Of a DNA stretch of 64,000 bases, positions 21,501 through 41,810 are shown piece after piece. This DNA is from Volvox africanus (taxonomy: Eukaryota > Chlorophyta > Chlorophyceae > Chlamydomonadales > Volvocaceae). A program made the position numbers and the translations under genes. The stretch lies in contig BSDZ01000004.1 of assembly GCA_030268105.1 (NCBI GenBank), forward strand, positions 3,645,001-3,709,000, read 5' to 3'. Below the pieces are notes generated by a model that saw only the letters and a program-made list of their open reading frames with translations, did no database searches and was not told the origin of the DNA. Each line of letters begins with the position of its first letter. The first letter of the stretch is position 1.

Positions 21501-21844
21501 ACCGGATGGAAAACCCGCCCGTAACCCATGCCGTTGCAGAAGAAGAAGCTACTACTGTTTGGCCTGGGGGGTTTGTTTGGGTTCTCGATCATGGTGCCAC
21601 TGGCCGTCACGTCGTAGATGTGGCCAGCGGCCATTTGAATATCATTGCCTTGAGTTGTGTATTTCGAAAAACGGTCATAAATCTTCTCAGTCGTGAAGCT
21701 TCTAGTGTAGTTGACTGTCCACGAAAGCTCTACCATCTGGGCAAGCTCGCTCGGCGTCAATACGTGCCAAGCGGTCCTGTAAGTGGGCCTTTCCACCGTC
21801 CCGACTGCCTTGCCGACAACGAGGTTCAGCTTTTCTTCATAAAG
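21501..21844 (-). pseudogene. Truncated copy of the 228-residue gene
   Basis: Residues from about 17 to 137 of the protein encoded at 26108-25422 are recognisable on the minus strand (YEEKLNLVVGKAVGTVERP, YDRFSKYTTQGNDIQMAAG, FFFCNGMGYGRVFHPVL). Both ends are cut: on the left the sequence turns into unrelated DNA next to the LINE start, on the right it breaks just after the LYEEK codons. Confidence 0.8.
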
Positions 21845-22106
21845 AAAGGCCAAGATACTCGCTCCAGAGTTGGCACAAATACTCTCACGTATAACACTAC
21901 AAATTGTATGAGCGTTCTGCCGAGTACAGCTACAACAGAATGATTGTTGCTAGAACGGATCGCTATAGATCCCAACTGATACACCATTTCATAACACGCC
22001 CCCTCGAGAGGTTCCTAGGAACAAATCAGAAAAGAACACTAATCAGAAAGTCTTCTGAAAACCAAGAACTCAGCCAAACGAGCTCGCCCCAACCAAACCC
22101 GAATGC

Positions 22107-22360
22107 TTACTCAGCCAACCCCATTGCCATAATGCACTTCCTAAATTTGATCTCCCCAAGTGCCTTAATCAGCACATCTGCCACCATATCATCCGTCGAA
22201 CAGTGAGACAGTGCAGCTTCCTTCCTAGACACTCACCCCCGTACTAGGTGATGCTGCACGTCGATGTGCTTGGAATGAAACGACGTTATCATAGTTGTTC
22301 CCCATGCTCATCGCCCCCTGGGAATCCATCCGAATCTCTATAGCATTTGACCCCTAACCC
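22107..22360 (-). pseudogene. Ty1/copia RNase H remnant
   Basis: The minus strand encodes IEIRMDSQGAMSMGNNYDN and, after frame changes, CSTDDMVADVLIKALGEIKF ending in a stop at 22107. This is the C-terminal RNase H signature of copia-type polyproteins (D-x-Q-x-A and the 'DM-AD-LTK-L' motif). No LTRs were identified around it. Confidence 0.6.
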
Positions 22361-22409
22361 ATGCCTTCTGCTCGCAGCCTGTAACCATAAATATTACCCT
22401 TAGGGGAAT

Positions 22410-23924
22410 CAAAAATGCCGCCAATTGATGATACTCCACTGACAGAGTATTAGTCACATGGGGGTAGGTAGCTTCACTAACCCCCACATCTCATCACTGA
22501 GCTGAGCCATGATCACCTCATCCCTAGAGATTCTCTTACTGATAAATGACAAAGGTCTTCAACAAGCAAGCTCACTCATCAGAGAATTGCACGTTGAGAT
22601 TCAGAGCCAGTGGAATGACTCCACCGCCCCCTGGTGACGAAAGCACGCCAATACTAGTCCATGCACCTGCATCGCTGTTCTGCAATAGTCCACACTGCCC
22701 AAAACTGACATACCATGAACGCACTCGAGCGGTTTACCACCGGTATGAAATAGGGCTCCAAACACATCTGACTGGGTCCTTACCATCATCTTGATTGGCC
22801 AAGGGCGCCCTTATGATTCCCAAACACAAGATTCGATAAAATGTGTACACCCTCATGGTGACACCGCTTGTTGCTACTCAGCCGCCATACCCCCACCTCT
22901 GGGGCATGCAGATACACAGAACTCAGCCACCATCCCCAAACTTGGGGGTGCTTAGGAACACGGGACACAGCCGCCCTTCCTCGCAGGAAACTAAGGCATT
23001 TAGACACGCTCTAGTTGTTGCCTCAAACTGCTGTACTGTTACGGCCGTCACTAGTAAAACACCCAATGATGTTGCAGCAGTTACCACAAGCTGCCGTACT
23101 GCCACGGCCTGCACTAGCACATCACTCTTCGGTGCTCTAGTGAACAACAGAAACCGCCGTACTGCCACAGCCTTCGGAGGACTTGACACCCCACCCCAAA
23201 CAATCAGACATACTGCGTGCAGTGCGCAACCAAGTTTGTTGGGAGAAACTGTCTTTTCCACACATTTGAACATGTGCTGATCATGTCCCCGTGAGCAATA
23301 CCTGCTCGACGGTGTTGCCGTATACATGAGGACTCAAACCTCATCGGATAGAATCCTAAACCTGGGCTTCCAGACCTTGGGCTACTGCCCGTAGGAAATC
23401 TATCCCAATACAACATAGTAATCGAACCTCAACCCCAGACCATGCCGTGCCCAGCACAGAATCATCGGTCTGAATATCTTAACTTGTTGCCAAATGTCCA
23501 TGGATATCAGAAAAGTGAATCCCGTAAACACAAACGGCCATTGACTATGACTTGACGTTACCCCCAAATGAGGCAACCTCGTGCAACTCAAGCACAGCAA
23601 TCGAAAAAACGTGCAGACAGTTGCAGCCTTCCATCCCTCATTACATCAGGGGATAACCAGGATAGCTACCCAAGTATCATTGAAAGCATTCTACCATCGA
23701 CTCCCAAACACATGTCACACTTATTCATTGGGCAGCCCTCTTCCAGCCAGGCTCAGTCCTGCTGGGAACTCATCAGGCGACCTCTCATCAGGTCCCTCTT
23801 CCAGCCAAGCTGGGCATCCCTGTCAGGTCCTCTTCCACATAAGCTATTCTTACTATTCCGGTCTTCTTCCATTTAAGCTGGTCATACCTGTAGAGGAAAC
23901 ACTTTGCGCACATCCTTGTATGAT
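22410..23924. other. Gene-poor repeat debris
   Basis: No supported gene. Around 22860-23190 loosely repeated blocks share phrases such as 'gccgtactgccac'. At about 23740-23880 four degenerate units of roughly 40 bp repeat the theme 'aggtcctcttccagccaagctgg'. The open frames here look like chance products of these repeats. Confidence 0.4.
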
Positions 23925-24345
23925 ATCCCCGAATGCACATGAGGTAGATGTTGTCACAACACACAACAAATCGTATGCACGGTGCCGGTTGAGTGAACAT
24001 GCCAAGGCATGCCAAGCCTGGGCACGAGCGACCTTGACCCGCGGCATAAGTGGGGGTTCACGCAACCAATAATGCAAGTTATGCACGTGATGCATGTATG
24101 CGTGTATGTGCACATGCACGTGATGCAAGAGAAGAATTCTCGGATAGATGCAGCGACGCGTGTGTACACAATCAATGTGGACCGCCGCCTGTGCTATGTA
24201 TCCACACACGATGGCTTATCATGGATACGCTGTGCTCTGTAAGCTGATGGCTCATTCCGCTATGGATAGTTTGTCAAGCGTCGTATTCGTAGGCTCCCAG
24301 TAAGCGAATGAATGGTCCGGGCAACCGTGCGTGAGCGAGCCTATT
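23925..24345 (+). pseudogene. 3' fragment of the 228-residue gene unit
   Basis: From 'tatccccgaatgcaca' onward this matches the end of the coding region and the whole 3' flank at 28620-28960. An extra run of about 23 bp (tcacaacacacaacaaatcg...) sits a few codons before the stop. The TGTAA motif of the unit is present near 24238. Its end (24230-24345) is inverted relative to the start of the left palindrome arm at 25080-25195. Confidence 0.75.
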
Positions 24346-25079
24346 TGCTAATATACACTGAATGCGGCATATTCATCATTCTCCAAATCAATTTGCCAGC
24401 AGTAGAAGTAGTCCATCCAAGCAAAGGAAAAATACATACATATATATATAGATAGATAGATATGTGTGTGTATACTTATAAAACGATATGGCGCAGGGTG
24501 ATGACATGGGCGATACATGTATAAAGAGAATGAGCGGAAAAAAAGAATAAGTACCGCATGCACCGCTCGCTAGATAGGGCGGGGCGCTTTCCTTTCTAAC
24601 AGGGGGCATATCCTTCGTAGCTATCACGCACAACAACCGAGCAGCTGCAGGCCTGTTCAGCGAGCATTGTTTGGAATTTACCTTGAAATCAGATGATTTC
24701 AAATGTTTTACGTCTGCGTAAACGAAATCTCTGTTTGCAAATCCACTGAATTTGTAACTCGCTGTATAGCTAGGATTGGAATTTGCATTGGCCAATTTGA
24801 ATTGGTCAATTGATCGAATCCTAAAACCCTAAAACCCAATTGCAATTGATCAACACCCAATTTGCATGCGCTCGAATCATGGTAGCTAGCTATGTGAATG
24901 TATTTGATGGCTTCCTCGCTTTATTGTCCTTCATCTATCAATTCAGCATAATTCGCCATGCTCGCAAGGTCTTCCAATAGAGGACAATGTACGGCTTTTA
25001 CATGTAAGGACATTTTTCGCGATTTATCGCGAAATGCTCCCTGCCGTTGGTAGGTGAAATCATTAATTTGCAAACAGGC
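24346..25079. other. Spacer between inverted copies, with telomere-like motif
   Basis: No gene seen. It contains an ATAG/TATA microsatellite near 24438-24470, CCTAAAACCCTAAAACCC at about 24821-24838 (two units of the TTTTAGGG-type telomere repeat of Chlamydomonas), and a short palindrome TTTCGCGATTTATCGCGAAA near 25015-25035. Confidence 0.45.
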
Positions 25080-25175
25080 TCGCTCACGCACGGTTGCCCG
25101 GACCATTCATTCGCTTACTGGGAGCCTACAAATACGACGCTTGACAAACTATCCATAGCGGAATGAACCATCAAC

Positions 25176-25180
25176 TTACA
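25176..25180 (-). terminator. Polyadenylation motif TGTAA for the left 228-residue gene
   Basis: TGTAA on the minus strand, about 245 bp after the stop at 25422 and mirrored exactly at 28905-28909. TGTAA is the standard polyadenylation signal of chlamydomonadalean algae. Confidence 0.55.
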
Positions 25181-25421
25181 GAGCACAGCGTATCCATGAT
25201 AAGCCATCGTGTGTGGATACATAGCACAGGCGGCGATCCACATTGATTGTGTACACACGCGTCGCTGCATCTATCCGAGAATTCTTCTCTTGCATCACGT
25301 GCATGTGCACATACACGCATACATGCATCACGTGCATAACTTGCATTATTGATTGCGTGAACCCCCACTTATGCCGCGGGTCAAGGTCGCTCGTGCCCAG
25401 GCTTGGAATGCCTTGGCATGT

Positions 25422-26108
25422 TCACTCAACCGGCACAACATCTACCTCCTGTGCATTCGGGGACAGGTTTTTCCAGGCGCTCAGGTCGTCAGCTATCTCA
25501 GCCGACCCCGAGGTTATTTCGGTCAGATCGAATTCGACAGCGACGGTCATGACTTCCTCAAGGATCGCTGCGCCGGCGTTGTATTTGCCAAACCAGACGA
25601 TCACCTTCTCGACTGGAGTTGCAATTACTGCACCGTTCCTCTGAACGTGATCACCCAACCAGAAAGGTGCCCCTGGACTGCTCGCGGATGCTCCTGGGGC
25701 AGGCGTCTTGAGAACCGGGCGGAAAACCCGCCCGTAACCCATGCCGTTGCAGAAGAAGAAGCTACTACTGTTTGGCCTGGGGGGTTTGTTTGGGTTCTCG
25801 ATCATGGTGCCACTATCCGTCACGTCGTAGATGTGGCCAGCGACCATTTGAATATCATTGCCTTGAGTTGTGTATTTCGAAAAACGGTCATAAATCTTCT
25901 CAGTCGTGAAGCTTCCAGTGTAGTTGACTGTCCACGAAAGCTCTACCGTCTGGGCAAGCTCGCTCGGCGTCAATACGTGCCAAGCGGTCCTGTAAGTAGG
26001 CCTTTCCACCGTCCCGACTGCCTTGCCGACAACGAGGTTCAGCTTTTCTTCATAAAGGTACTTGCGAACGGCGTCGCTCAGCACAAGCTTTATCCTGTAG
26101 GACGACAT
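25422..26108 (-). CDS. 228-residue protein of unknown function, left copy
   Basis: Intact frame MSSYRIKLVLSDAVRKYLYE... ending ..VDVVPVE. I do not recognise the family. There is no signal peptide or membrane segment. The alternation of short hydrophobic and polar stretches (KLNLVVGKAVGTVERP, EKVIVWFGKYNAGAAILEEV, MTVAVEFDLTE) suggests a beta-rich soluble fold, and the middle holds the Pro/Asn linker ENPNKPPRPNS. The ATG is preceded by cctgctgttccag|gtcgac, which looks like a splice acceptor, so a 5' exon may exist. It differs from the right copy at about a dozen residues with no stops, which suggests purifying selection or recent conversion. Confidence 0.6.
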   Translation of the reverse strand: MSSYRIKLVLSDAVRKYLYEEKLNLVVGKAVGTVERPTYRTAWHVLTPSELAQTVELSWTVNYTGSFTTEKIYDRFSKYTTQGNDIQMVAGHIYDVTDSGTMIENPNKPPRPNSSSFFFCNGMGYGRVFRPVLKTPAPGASASSPGAPFWLGDHVQRNGAVIATPVEKVIVWFGKYNAGAAILEEVMTVAVEFDLTEITSGSAEIADDLSAWKNLSPNAQEVDVVPVE

Positions 26109-26865
26109 GTCGACCTGGAACAGCAGGAAATATTGTCACAGTCAATGCTTAGTCAGCTAAAATGACACTCATTATGCACCAGCGCTGTTGCACGTGCGAC
26201 AGTCCTGTATGTACTCTTATCTAATCTTCATTCGCGACAAGGCATATCCTGCATCGTCGTGGGCATACTATGACTCGCACATCAACAAGGGCACCAAGAG
26301 GCAGGTACGACCCCACGCACCTTGTAATTGCCGACGCGATGTTGGCTCTATAAAACAGCGGCGATGTCGTGCGCACAGTAGGGCTTGCGATTGTGCCTTT
26401 TGTTTATTCGAGGGTCACAGTATGTATTTATATCGATATTGTTTCGGGAGTCAATGTTTGTATTTATACTCAAGTGACGAATGTTCTGGCAGCAAGATGT
26501 CAACACGTGCGAAACCCAACAAATACAGGCTTGACCCCTTCTCGACACCTTCTGACTCTGACTGACCCGTTCGTTTCTCAACTTCTTCTGACTCTGACAG
26601 GCGGGTAGAACCTAGCTATGCAGTTTTAAGGTAAATGGATAAATTGTAAGAGATTACGTTTACAAAGACTTAAACCATAAGAAATTCTCTGATTTGGGGC
26701 ATGTGCCCGCGCTTGCCCGTGATTTTGCAGGTTTCCTTACTGCTCCCTAGCTTCTCACCAATGCTCAAAAGTAAAAGCGCCATCACAAAAACGTCAATTT
26801 AAAAGCTTTTTGACATCTTAATTATAATTAGTCCTGCGTGCGTGCATATGCGCTTGCCCGTGTTA

Positions 26866-27186
26866 TCTGACGTACTGAAATAAGGCTTCCGCAGCTGCTC
26901 GTTATAGATGATTTGTGTTGTGCTCCCTTGCTCTAGCTCTCGCTCAGCGCTGCTCAAAGATATGTTCCTGCTAACAAACAGAAATAGCTTCCCATATCAG
27001 CTATGAGCCCAGCGCTATCAGCCTCCGCCTCAATTACAGGCGCGCATTAAATAAAAAGGAGCCATACACAAAACTCAAGCATCACATGATAGGCAGTTAA
27101 ATAATGAGTTTTCAGCAGCAGGCAAATCCATAGTGGAAAGCGGAAAGCTTTCCATATGTCGGGCATCACGGGCAGGCAACATCACG
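26866..27186. other. Centre of the palindrome
   Basis: About 320 bp without clear inverted match and no gene. It would be the shared upstream region of the two divergent genes. The two arms next to it each carry a TATAAAA-like box (near 26347 plus strand, near 27748 minus strand) that points towards the centre rather than towards the genes. Confidence 0.4.
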
Positions 27187-27976
27187 GGCAAGCGCATATG
27201 CACGCACGCGGGGCTAATAACGATTGACATGGCAAACAGTTTTCAAGTTGTTTTTTTTGTGAGGGGGATGATACTTTTGAGCATTGCTGAGAAGCTAGGG
27301 AGCAGCAGAACGGTGTCGACCTGCCCGAAATCACGGGCAAGCGCGGGCACATGTACGCCAGGCGAAGAATGATTAAAATGGCCTGGTACTGGAGTAGAAA
27401 TCAGAGAATTTATTATGGTTTAAGTCTTTGTAAACTTCACCTCTTATCATGGATCCATTTAACCTACAACCGCATAGCTAGGTTCTACCCGTCAGTCAGA
27501 ACAAGTTGAGAAACGAACGGTTCCAGAAGGAGTCGAGAAGGGGTCAAGCCTGTATTTGTTGGGTTTCGCACGTGTTGACATGTATAATTTTGCTGCCAGA
27601 ACATTTGTCACTTGATTATAAATACAAAATAAAAAAATTCTATAACGCTGACTCCCGAAACAATATCGATATAAATACATACTGTGACCCTCGAATAAAC
27701 AAAAGGCACAATCGAAAGCCCTGCTGTGCGCACGATATCGCCGCTGTTTTATAGAGCCAACATCGCGTCGGCAATTACAAGGTGCGTGGGTCGTACCTGC
27801 CTGTTGGTGCCCTTGTTGATGTGCGAGTCATAGTATGCCCACGACGATGCAGGATGAAGATTAGGTAAGAGTACATACAGGACTGTCGCACGTGCAACAG
27901 CGCTGGTGTCATTTTAGTGTCATTTTAGCTGACTAAGCATTGACTGTGACAATATTTCCTGCTGTTCCAGGTCGAC

Positions 27977-28663
27977 ATGTCGTCCTACAGGATAAAGCTT
28001 GTGCTGAGCGACGCCGTTCGCAAGTACCTTTATGAAGAAAAGCTGAACCTCGTTGTCGGCAAGGCAGTCGGGACGGTGGAAAGGCCTACTTACAGGACCG
28101 CTTGGCACGTACTGACGCCGAGCGAGCTTGCCCAGACGGTAGAGCTTACGTGGAAACACAACTACACTGGAAGCTTCACGACTGATAAGATTTATGACCG
28201 TTTTTCGAAATACACAACTCAAGGCAATGATATTCAAATGGCCGCTGGCCACATCTACGACGTGACGGCTTATGGCACCATGATTGAGAACCCAAACAAA
28301 CCCCCCAGGCCAAACAGTAATAGATTCTTCTTCTGCAACGGCATGGGTTACAGGCGGGTTTTCCACCCGGTTCTCAAGACGCCTGCCCCAGGAGCATCCG
28401 CGAGCAGTCCAGGGGCACCTTTCTGGTTGGGTGATCACGTTCAGAAGAACGGTGCAGTAATCGCAACTCCAGTCGAGAAGGTGATCGTCTGGTTTGGCAA
28501 ATACAACGCCGGCGCAGCGATCCTTGAGGAAGTCATGACCGTCGCTGTCGAATTCGATCTGACCGAAATAACCTCGGGGTCGGCTGAGATAGCTGACGAC
28601 CTGAGCGCCTGGAAAAATCTGTCCCCGAATGCACAGGAGGTAGATGTTGTGCCGGTTGAGTGA
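27977..28663 (+). CDS. 228-residue protein of unknown function, right copy
   Basis: Intact frame of the same length as 26108-25422 and about 95 per cent identical. Visible differences include WKHNY for WTVNY, TAYGTM for TDSGTM, and SNRFFF for SSSFFF. The same acceptor-like cctgctgttccag|gtcgac precedes the ATG. The gene diverges head to head from the left copy with 1.87 kb between the start codons. Function unknown. Confidence 0.6.
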   Translation: MSSYRIKLVLSDAVRKYLYEEKLNLVVGKAVGTVERPTYRTAWHVLTPSELAQTVELTWKHNYTGSFTTDKIYDRFSKYTTQGNDIQMAAGHIYDVTAYGTMIENPNKPPRPNSNRFFFCNGMGYRRVFHPVLKTPAPGASASSPGAPFWLGDHVQKNGAVIATPVEKVIVWFGKYNAGAAILEEVMTVAVEFDLTEITSGSAEIADDLSAWKNLSPNAQEVDVVPVE

Positions 28664-28904
28664 ACATGCCAAGGCATGCCAAGCCTGGGCACGAGCGACC
28701 TTGACCCGTGGCATAAGTGGGGGTTCACGCAATCAATAATGCAAGTTATGCACGTGATGCATGTATGCGTGTATGTGCACATGCACGTGATGCAAGAGAA
28801 GAATTCTCGGATAGATGCAGCGACGCGTGTGTACACAATCAATGTGGATCGCCGCCTGTGCTATGTATTCACACAGGGTGGCTTATCATGGATACGCTGT
28901 GCTC

Positions 28905-28909
28905 TGTAA
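28905..28909 (+). terminator. Polyadenylation motif TGTAA for the right 228-residue gene
   Basis: TGTAA about 245 bp after the stop at 28663, mirrored in the left arm. Confidence 0.55.
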
Positions 28910-29043
28910 GCTGATGGCTCATTCCGCTATGGATAGTTTGTCAAACGTCGTATTTCGTAGTCTTTTTGTGCTTGATTTCGTCATTTTTATCGCTTGCCTT
29001 GTACACTACATATGTTTAGTTTAAAACGTTTCGTCGGTAATTA

Positions 29044-29317
29044 TTCGATAAGCATGGTACTTAAAAAGCTTGCGATACGCAAAAGCAGATTGCCGTACAT
29101 CTTGGCAGGTGAAGCAATATTAAAGTCACCGTGGTGGAGTGCTTTGGCCAGACAACGAAGTATTACATTACCAGTTGTTCGGAGTTCAAGACTCTGCTGT
29201 CATCGGTTTCCATTAGATGCACCAGTTTGCTGCATTGTCAGACTTGCAAGCCATTTCTAAGCCGACAAAGTCGACGCTTCCACAGAAAAACTCTAGCATC
29301 GTTAAGATGACTGCTAC
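29044..29317 (+). repeat. Dispersed 275-bp repeat, copy 1
   Basis: Closely matches 57021-57306 in intron 6 of gene B, from 'gcgataagcatg' to 'gttaa.acgactgctac'. Phrases such as 'ggagtgctttggccagacaacga' are identical. An open frame (VECFGQTT.Y.ITSCSEFKTLL) is kept in both copies, but I do not recognise it. No terminal repeats are seen. Confidence 0.7.
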
Positions 29318-30104
29318 ACGGTAAGCAACTCGTACTTTTTCTTTACTTTAGGAGTGATTTATCACCCGTATATGACTATTCGATTTTTATGACACAGTTG
29401 TATCAATGTTGTATTAGTTGGGATTTGTAGCGATCCGTTTTAGCAACAATCGTGTTATTGGAGCTCTACTTGGGAATACGCTAGTTAATCCGCGCTCGTC
29501 CCATCTGTTCTGCTATACGCGCGATCATTTGAGCCAACTCCCGCTCGCTCTTGGTGAGCGAGCCCTTCCTCCCTCGCTCCCATTTGCAAGGTACTAATAA
29601 TCTACATACACCACAGTCGAGAGTCAACAGGCTATAAGCAGAACGTGTCACGGCCGGCCACTGATCCAACTGGAAACAACATAGCAATTAACATGTCCTG
29701 TAGAAGTGTTTGATTGTCGCAGACTGGGGTCGCTGGGTCGCTCCGGAATTTTAAATGCAGTTGCCAAGCCAATTAGCGGGGCGGCATATATAGGGAGAGA
29801 GGTTTGAGAGCCAGAAGTGGAGCATCGCTCCTTCTACCCCCTGGCTCGCAGTGTTTTTTTATTACGATAACGTGCTGAGGACAACACAGAACTTACAAAG
29901 GCTATATATACATATATATAGTATTTACAAGGAACAGCAACCACGTCAACATCAAAGGTGCGCTTTAAATAATTCATTCATGCTTATTTGATCGTTACAT
30001 ATGTATGTAGATACGTTCGTCCTACATATATACATACATGCATTTAAGGAGGCGTCTAGCTTTTCTGCTGGTCAGCTTGGGAGGGCCCGAGTTGCCCCCT
30101 TACG
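29318..30104. other. Intergenic, no gene seen
   Basis: No supported coding region. It holds T- and A-rich tracts, a short TA-rich stretch near 29904-29920, and 'catatatacata' repeats near 30022-30045. Confidence 0.4.
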
Positions 30105-30239
30105 TTAGAGTGTCCCTGGGAGGGAGGACCAGGCTTTTTGCTTGGGAGGCAGTGGAGGTGGAGGAGGCGGGGTTTTCTTGCTTCTAGGGAAGTACGGTTT
30201 GCTCTCTTTCCCTCTCCGACTGGGAGCTGGTCTGGTCGT
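30105..30239 (-). pseudogene. Orphan proline-rich terminal exon
   Basis: After a possible acceptor (ccttag|ACG at 30240) the minus strand encodes 44 residues ending in a stop: TTRPAPSRRGKE..., RSKKTPPPPPPLPPKQKA, SLPGTL. The basic and poly-Pro character is like the last exon of gene A (KKKRPPPPPKHTKKPP). Its frame is phase 0, while the upstream exon of gene A ends in phase 2 and would give TGA on joining, so it cannot simply be an alternative last exon. It could be the remains of another family member. Confidence 0.25.
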
Positions 30240-30358
30240 CTAAGGCTCTGCTTCTTTGAGTAGCCAGGCTTACGGCTCGTGTTGTCTGTGTGCCCTTTCT
30301 GGCTGAGCGAGTGAAGGAGTGCACGGCAGAACAGACAGGCTAAGCCGTGTGTTCCCCC

Positions 30359-30433
30359 CTGCGCTGTGGTTCGGCGCGGTCAGGGCCCCCGGTGCTTGTC
30401 CCCTCACTCAGGGCAAGTCGCCCACAGTGTAAC
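30359..30433 (+). repeat. Dispersed 75-bp GC-rich repeat, copy 1
   Basis: Matches 47050-47126 in inverted orientation: gttacactgtgggc.acttgccctga...ggacaagcaccgggggccctgacc. One copy lies about 0.6 kb downstream of each metalloprotease gene. This may be a remnant of a transposable element or a part of the duplicated 3' regions. Confidence 0.65.
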
Positions 30434-30622
30434 AAACTTTCATATATACATAAATGCATACATGCGTGCATACGGCAGACAAGTAAGGGCCACAATCCTG
30501 TCCAGGGGTAAGCAGCGAGGCGGGGCCCGCCCTCCGGATGGATGATGCGTTAAACTTCATCACGCTGGGCTGCTGCTGGGGTGGCCCCGCCCAATTTTAT
30601 AATCGCCCGGGGTTCATTTTAT

Positions 30623-30627
30623 TTACA
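30623..30627 (-). terminator. Possible polyadenylation motif TGTAA of gene A
   Basis: TGTAA on the minus strand (CTATCTGTAAATAAAATG) 391 bp after the gene A stop. It is the clearest candidate in this stretch, but others exist near 30430. Confidence 0.4.
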
Positions 30628-31017
30628 GATAGATAAACCAGATAGATAGACCGGTTTCCACTGACACGAGAAAGACGTGAGGAGGCAATTAAACGCCCAA
30701 ACGTGGACGCCCCAGACGACGACCGAGTTGTAAGCTGATGATGAAACTGAATGCACGCGCCACGTCCAATACATACGCCACATCTCGCTCATCAACGTAT
30801 ACATGTGGCAACTGTCACGATAAACATGCATGCTTCTATCTGTCCCCCGCACGATGCATACATCCAATGAAGAACTAGTAGTGCATGCCATTGTCGCTCG
30901 TTCCCCGGCCGACCGGCTCATGCACAGACGCATGCATGCATCGGATGACTGTTGCTACCTGCCGGCAACTGGTTCGTGATGAGCACGTGAGCCTCGTCTT
31001 CATCATCATTGCTTGTT

Positions 31018-40347
<9,330 letters not shown>

Positions 40348-41407
40348 TTTGAACGATGATAAAGTCGCCGCACTCCCTGCTACGTGGATGGCCCGAAATG
40401 GCCCGCGCGCATGCAATTCACTTATTATTATTATTATTGATAAACACAGGCATGCCTAATAAATGAACGTTCTATATCGTATGTATCATTTATAGACATT
40501 CATCGATCCGTTATTAAATTGTCCGTACGATCAAGTCGCTTCAGTTCTGGCGGCACGTTAAGAACATGTACGTACGGCGGCGGCCTATACATATCGAAAG
40601 TAACGATGCATAAAATGCAAATGTTGCATTCAAATTGAGAGTATGACTTTTTAGTTGTTTCAATGTTCTTTGCTATTAATGGAGTCACACACACCAAGAT
40701 GTTGAATTCTTATTTTCAGAAGCTGTTGAAGACGGGCCGCGACCCTTTGTTTCCGATGCCCCGCGAAGATAAGACCTAATAAACTGTGCCGTTTCATAAA
40801 ATTTATGCCTTTATAATTTCATCATCCAAACATTGAGTTACCACGTCGCTGTTTATTCGACAAGCGACGACATGCACGCCGCGAAAAACGATCGATAATG
40901 ATGACACATATCGCTCGTTTTTTATCCGGGCCATGCGACTTCGGCTGGGGATGGAATTCCCCCCATGAACATGTCCGGCCAATATCTATCTCAACCCGGT
41001 ATAAAATATCAAAAACATTTATTATACTGCTTCAACTGCTTGCTTCTGCTTTCCACTGCGTTCAGTGCTGTCATCATGCATTAATGATACGTGCATGTCG
41101 CAGATGTCGAGAACCGGCTACGCACGTATCCCAAATAACTACCATGATTACGAATTGGAAACAAATTTTCACACAAATTTTTTAATAAAGCAGCAATAGC
41201 AACTAACAACAGTGACCAGGGGGACCAGGCGGCACGCATACGTGCGGGCAGGCAGGCACGGGCACGGACGCAGGCATCAAGCCCTTCATCACGCATGTCC
41301 CCACATGCATGCGTGGCCAGCCAAACATCCCTAAATAAAATAAAAGTATAAATATCTAAGGTACAAATAATATGTAAGAGAACCCAACAGTAACAGCTGG
41401 ACAATCA
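40348..41407. other. Upstream region of gene A, no gene seen
   Basis: Presumed promoter side of gene A. It has a short ATT run near 40423-40439. No other gene or clear regulatory box is supported. Confidence 0.4.
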
Positions 41408-41481
41408 CTTTTGAAGCGGGGCCCCAGCGCGAAGCGCCTCAGGGTCCCTGCCCTCTAGGATTGCCCATGTTTGTGTGTGTG
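41408..41481 (-). repeat. (CA)n-linked dispersed GC-rich repeat, copy 2
   Basis: Inverted copy of 37081-37140: the minus strand reads catgggcaatcctagagggc...gcgctggggccccgc, again with a GT/CA run on the same side. Confidence 0.6.
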
Positions 41482-41810
41482 TTTCTGTCTGTCAACACCA
41501 AACAAATTTGGTCACCTATCTGAATACAATATTTGTAGCCTTATCAAGTAAATATTTTGTGTTATCTCGTCTGTAGCTAACATGCATGAGCACAAACAGG
41601 TTTGGAAAAAGGTTACGGCGCTATCAAAGTTTCTACAACTGTATTTTTTTGTAGAGGGTCAGAGACCTTTCGGTCAGACCTGTGTTGCTGGTTTACTATT
41701 TTGTATGGGCCCCTCACCGTTAGACATCTGTACAGCCTGAGGTCCCTTATCCCCCAGTGGTCGGGAGATCAGTTCGTTGTGTGTTGCGTGCAAAAATATC
41801 ATCAATACTA

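Larger units (their letters stand above)
25080..26865 (-). repeat. Left arm of 3.9-kb imperfect palindrome
   Basis: Inverted copy of 27187-28963, containing a full 228-codon gene, its 3' flank with polyadenylation motif, and about 750 bp of 5' flank. The arms are very similar through the gene and become patchier towards the centre, where indels of a few to tens of bases accumulate. Confidence 0.85.
27187..28963 (+). repeat. Right arm of 3.9-kb imperfect palindrome
   Basis: Inverted match of 25080-26865. The arm stops matching around 'cgtcgtatttcgtag' at 28950-28963, the same place where the partial copy at 24290 and the left arm lose similarity. This marks a common unit boundary. Confidence 0.85.

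Noticed and set aside
22843..23280. Thr/Ala-rich frame as a gene
   Set aside because: It follows degenerate short repeats, shows no motif, and has comparable frames on the other strand.
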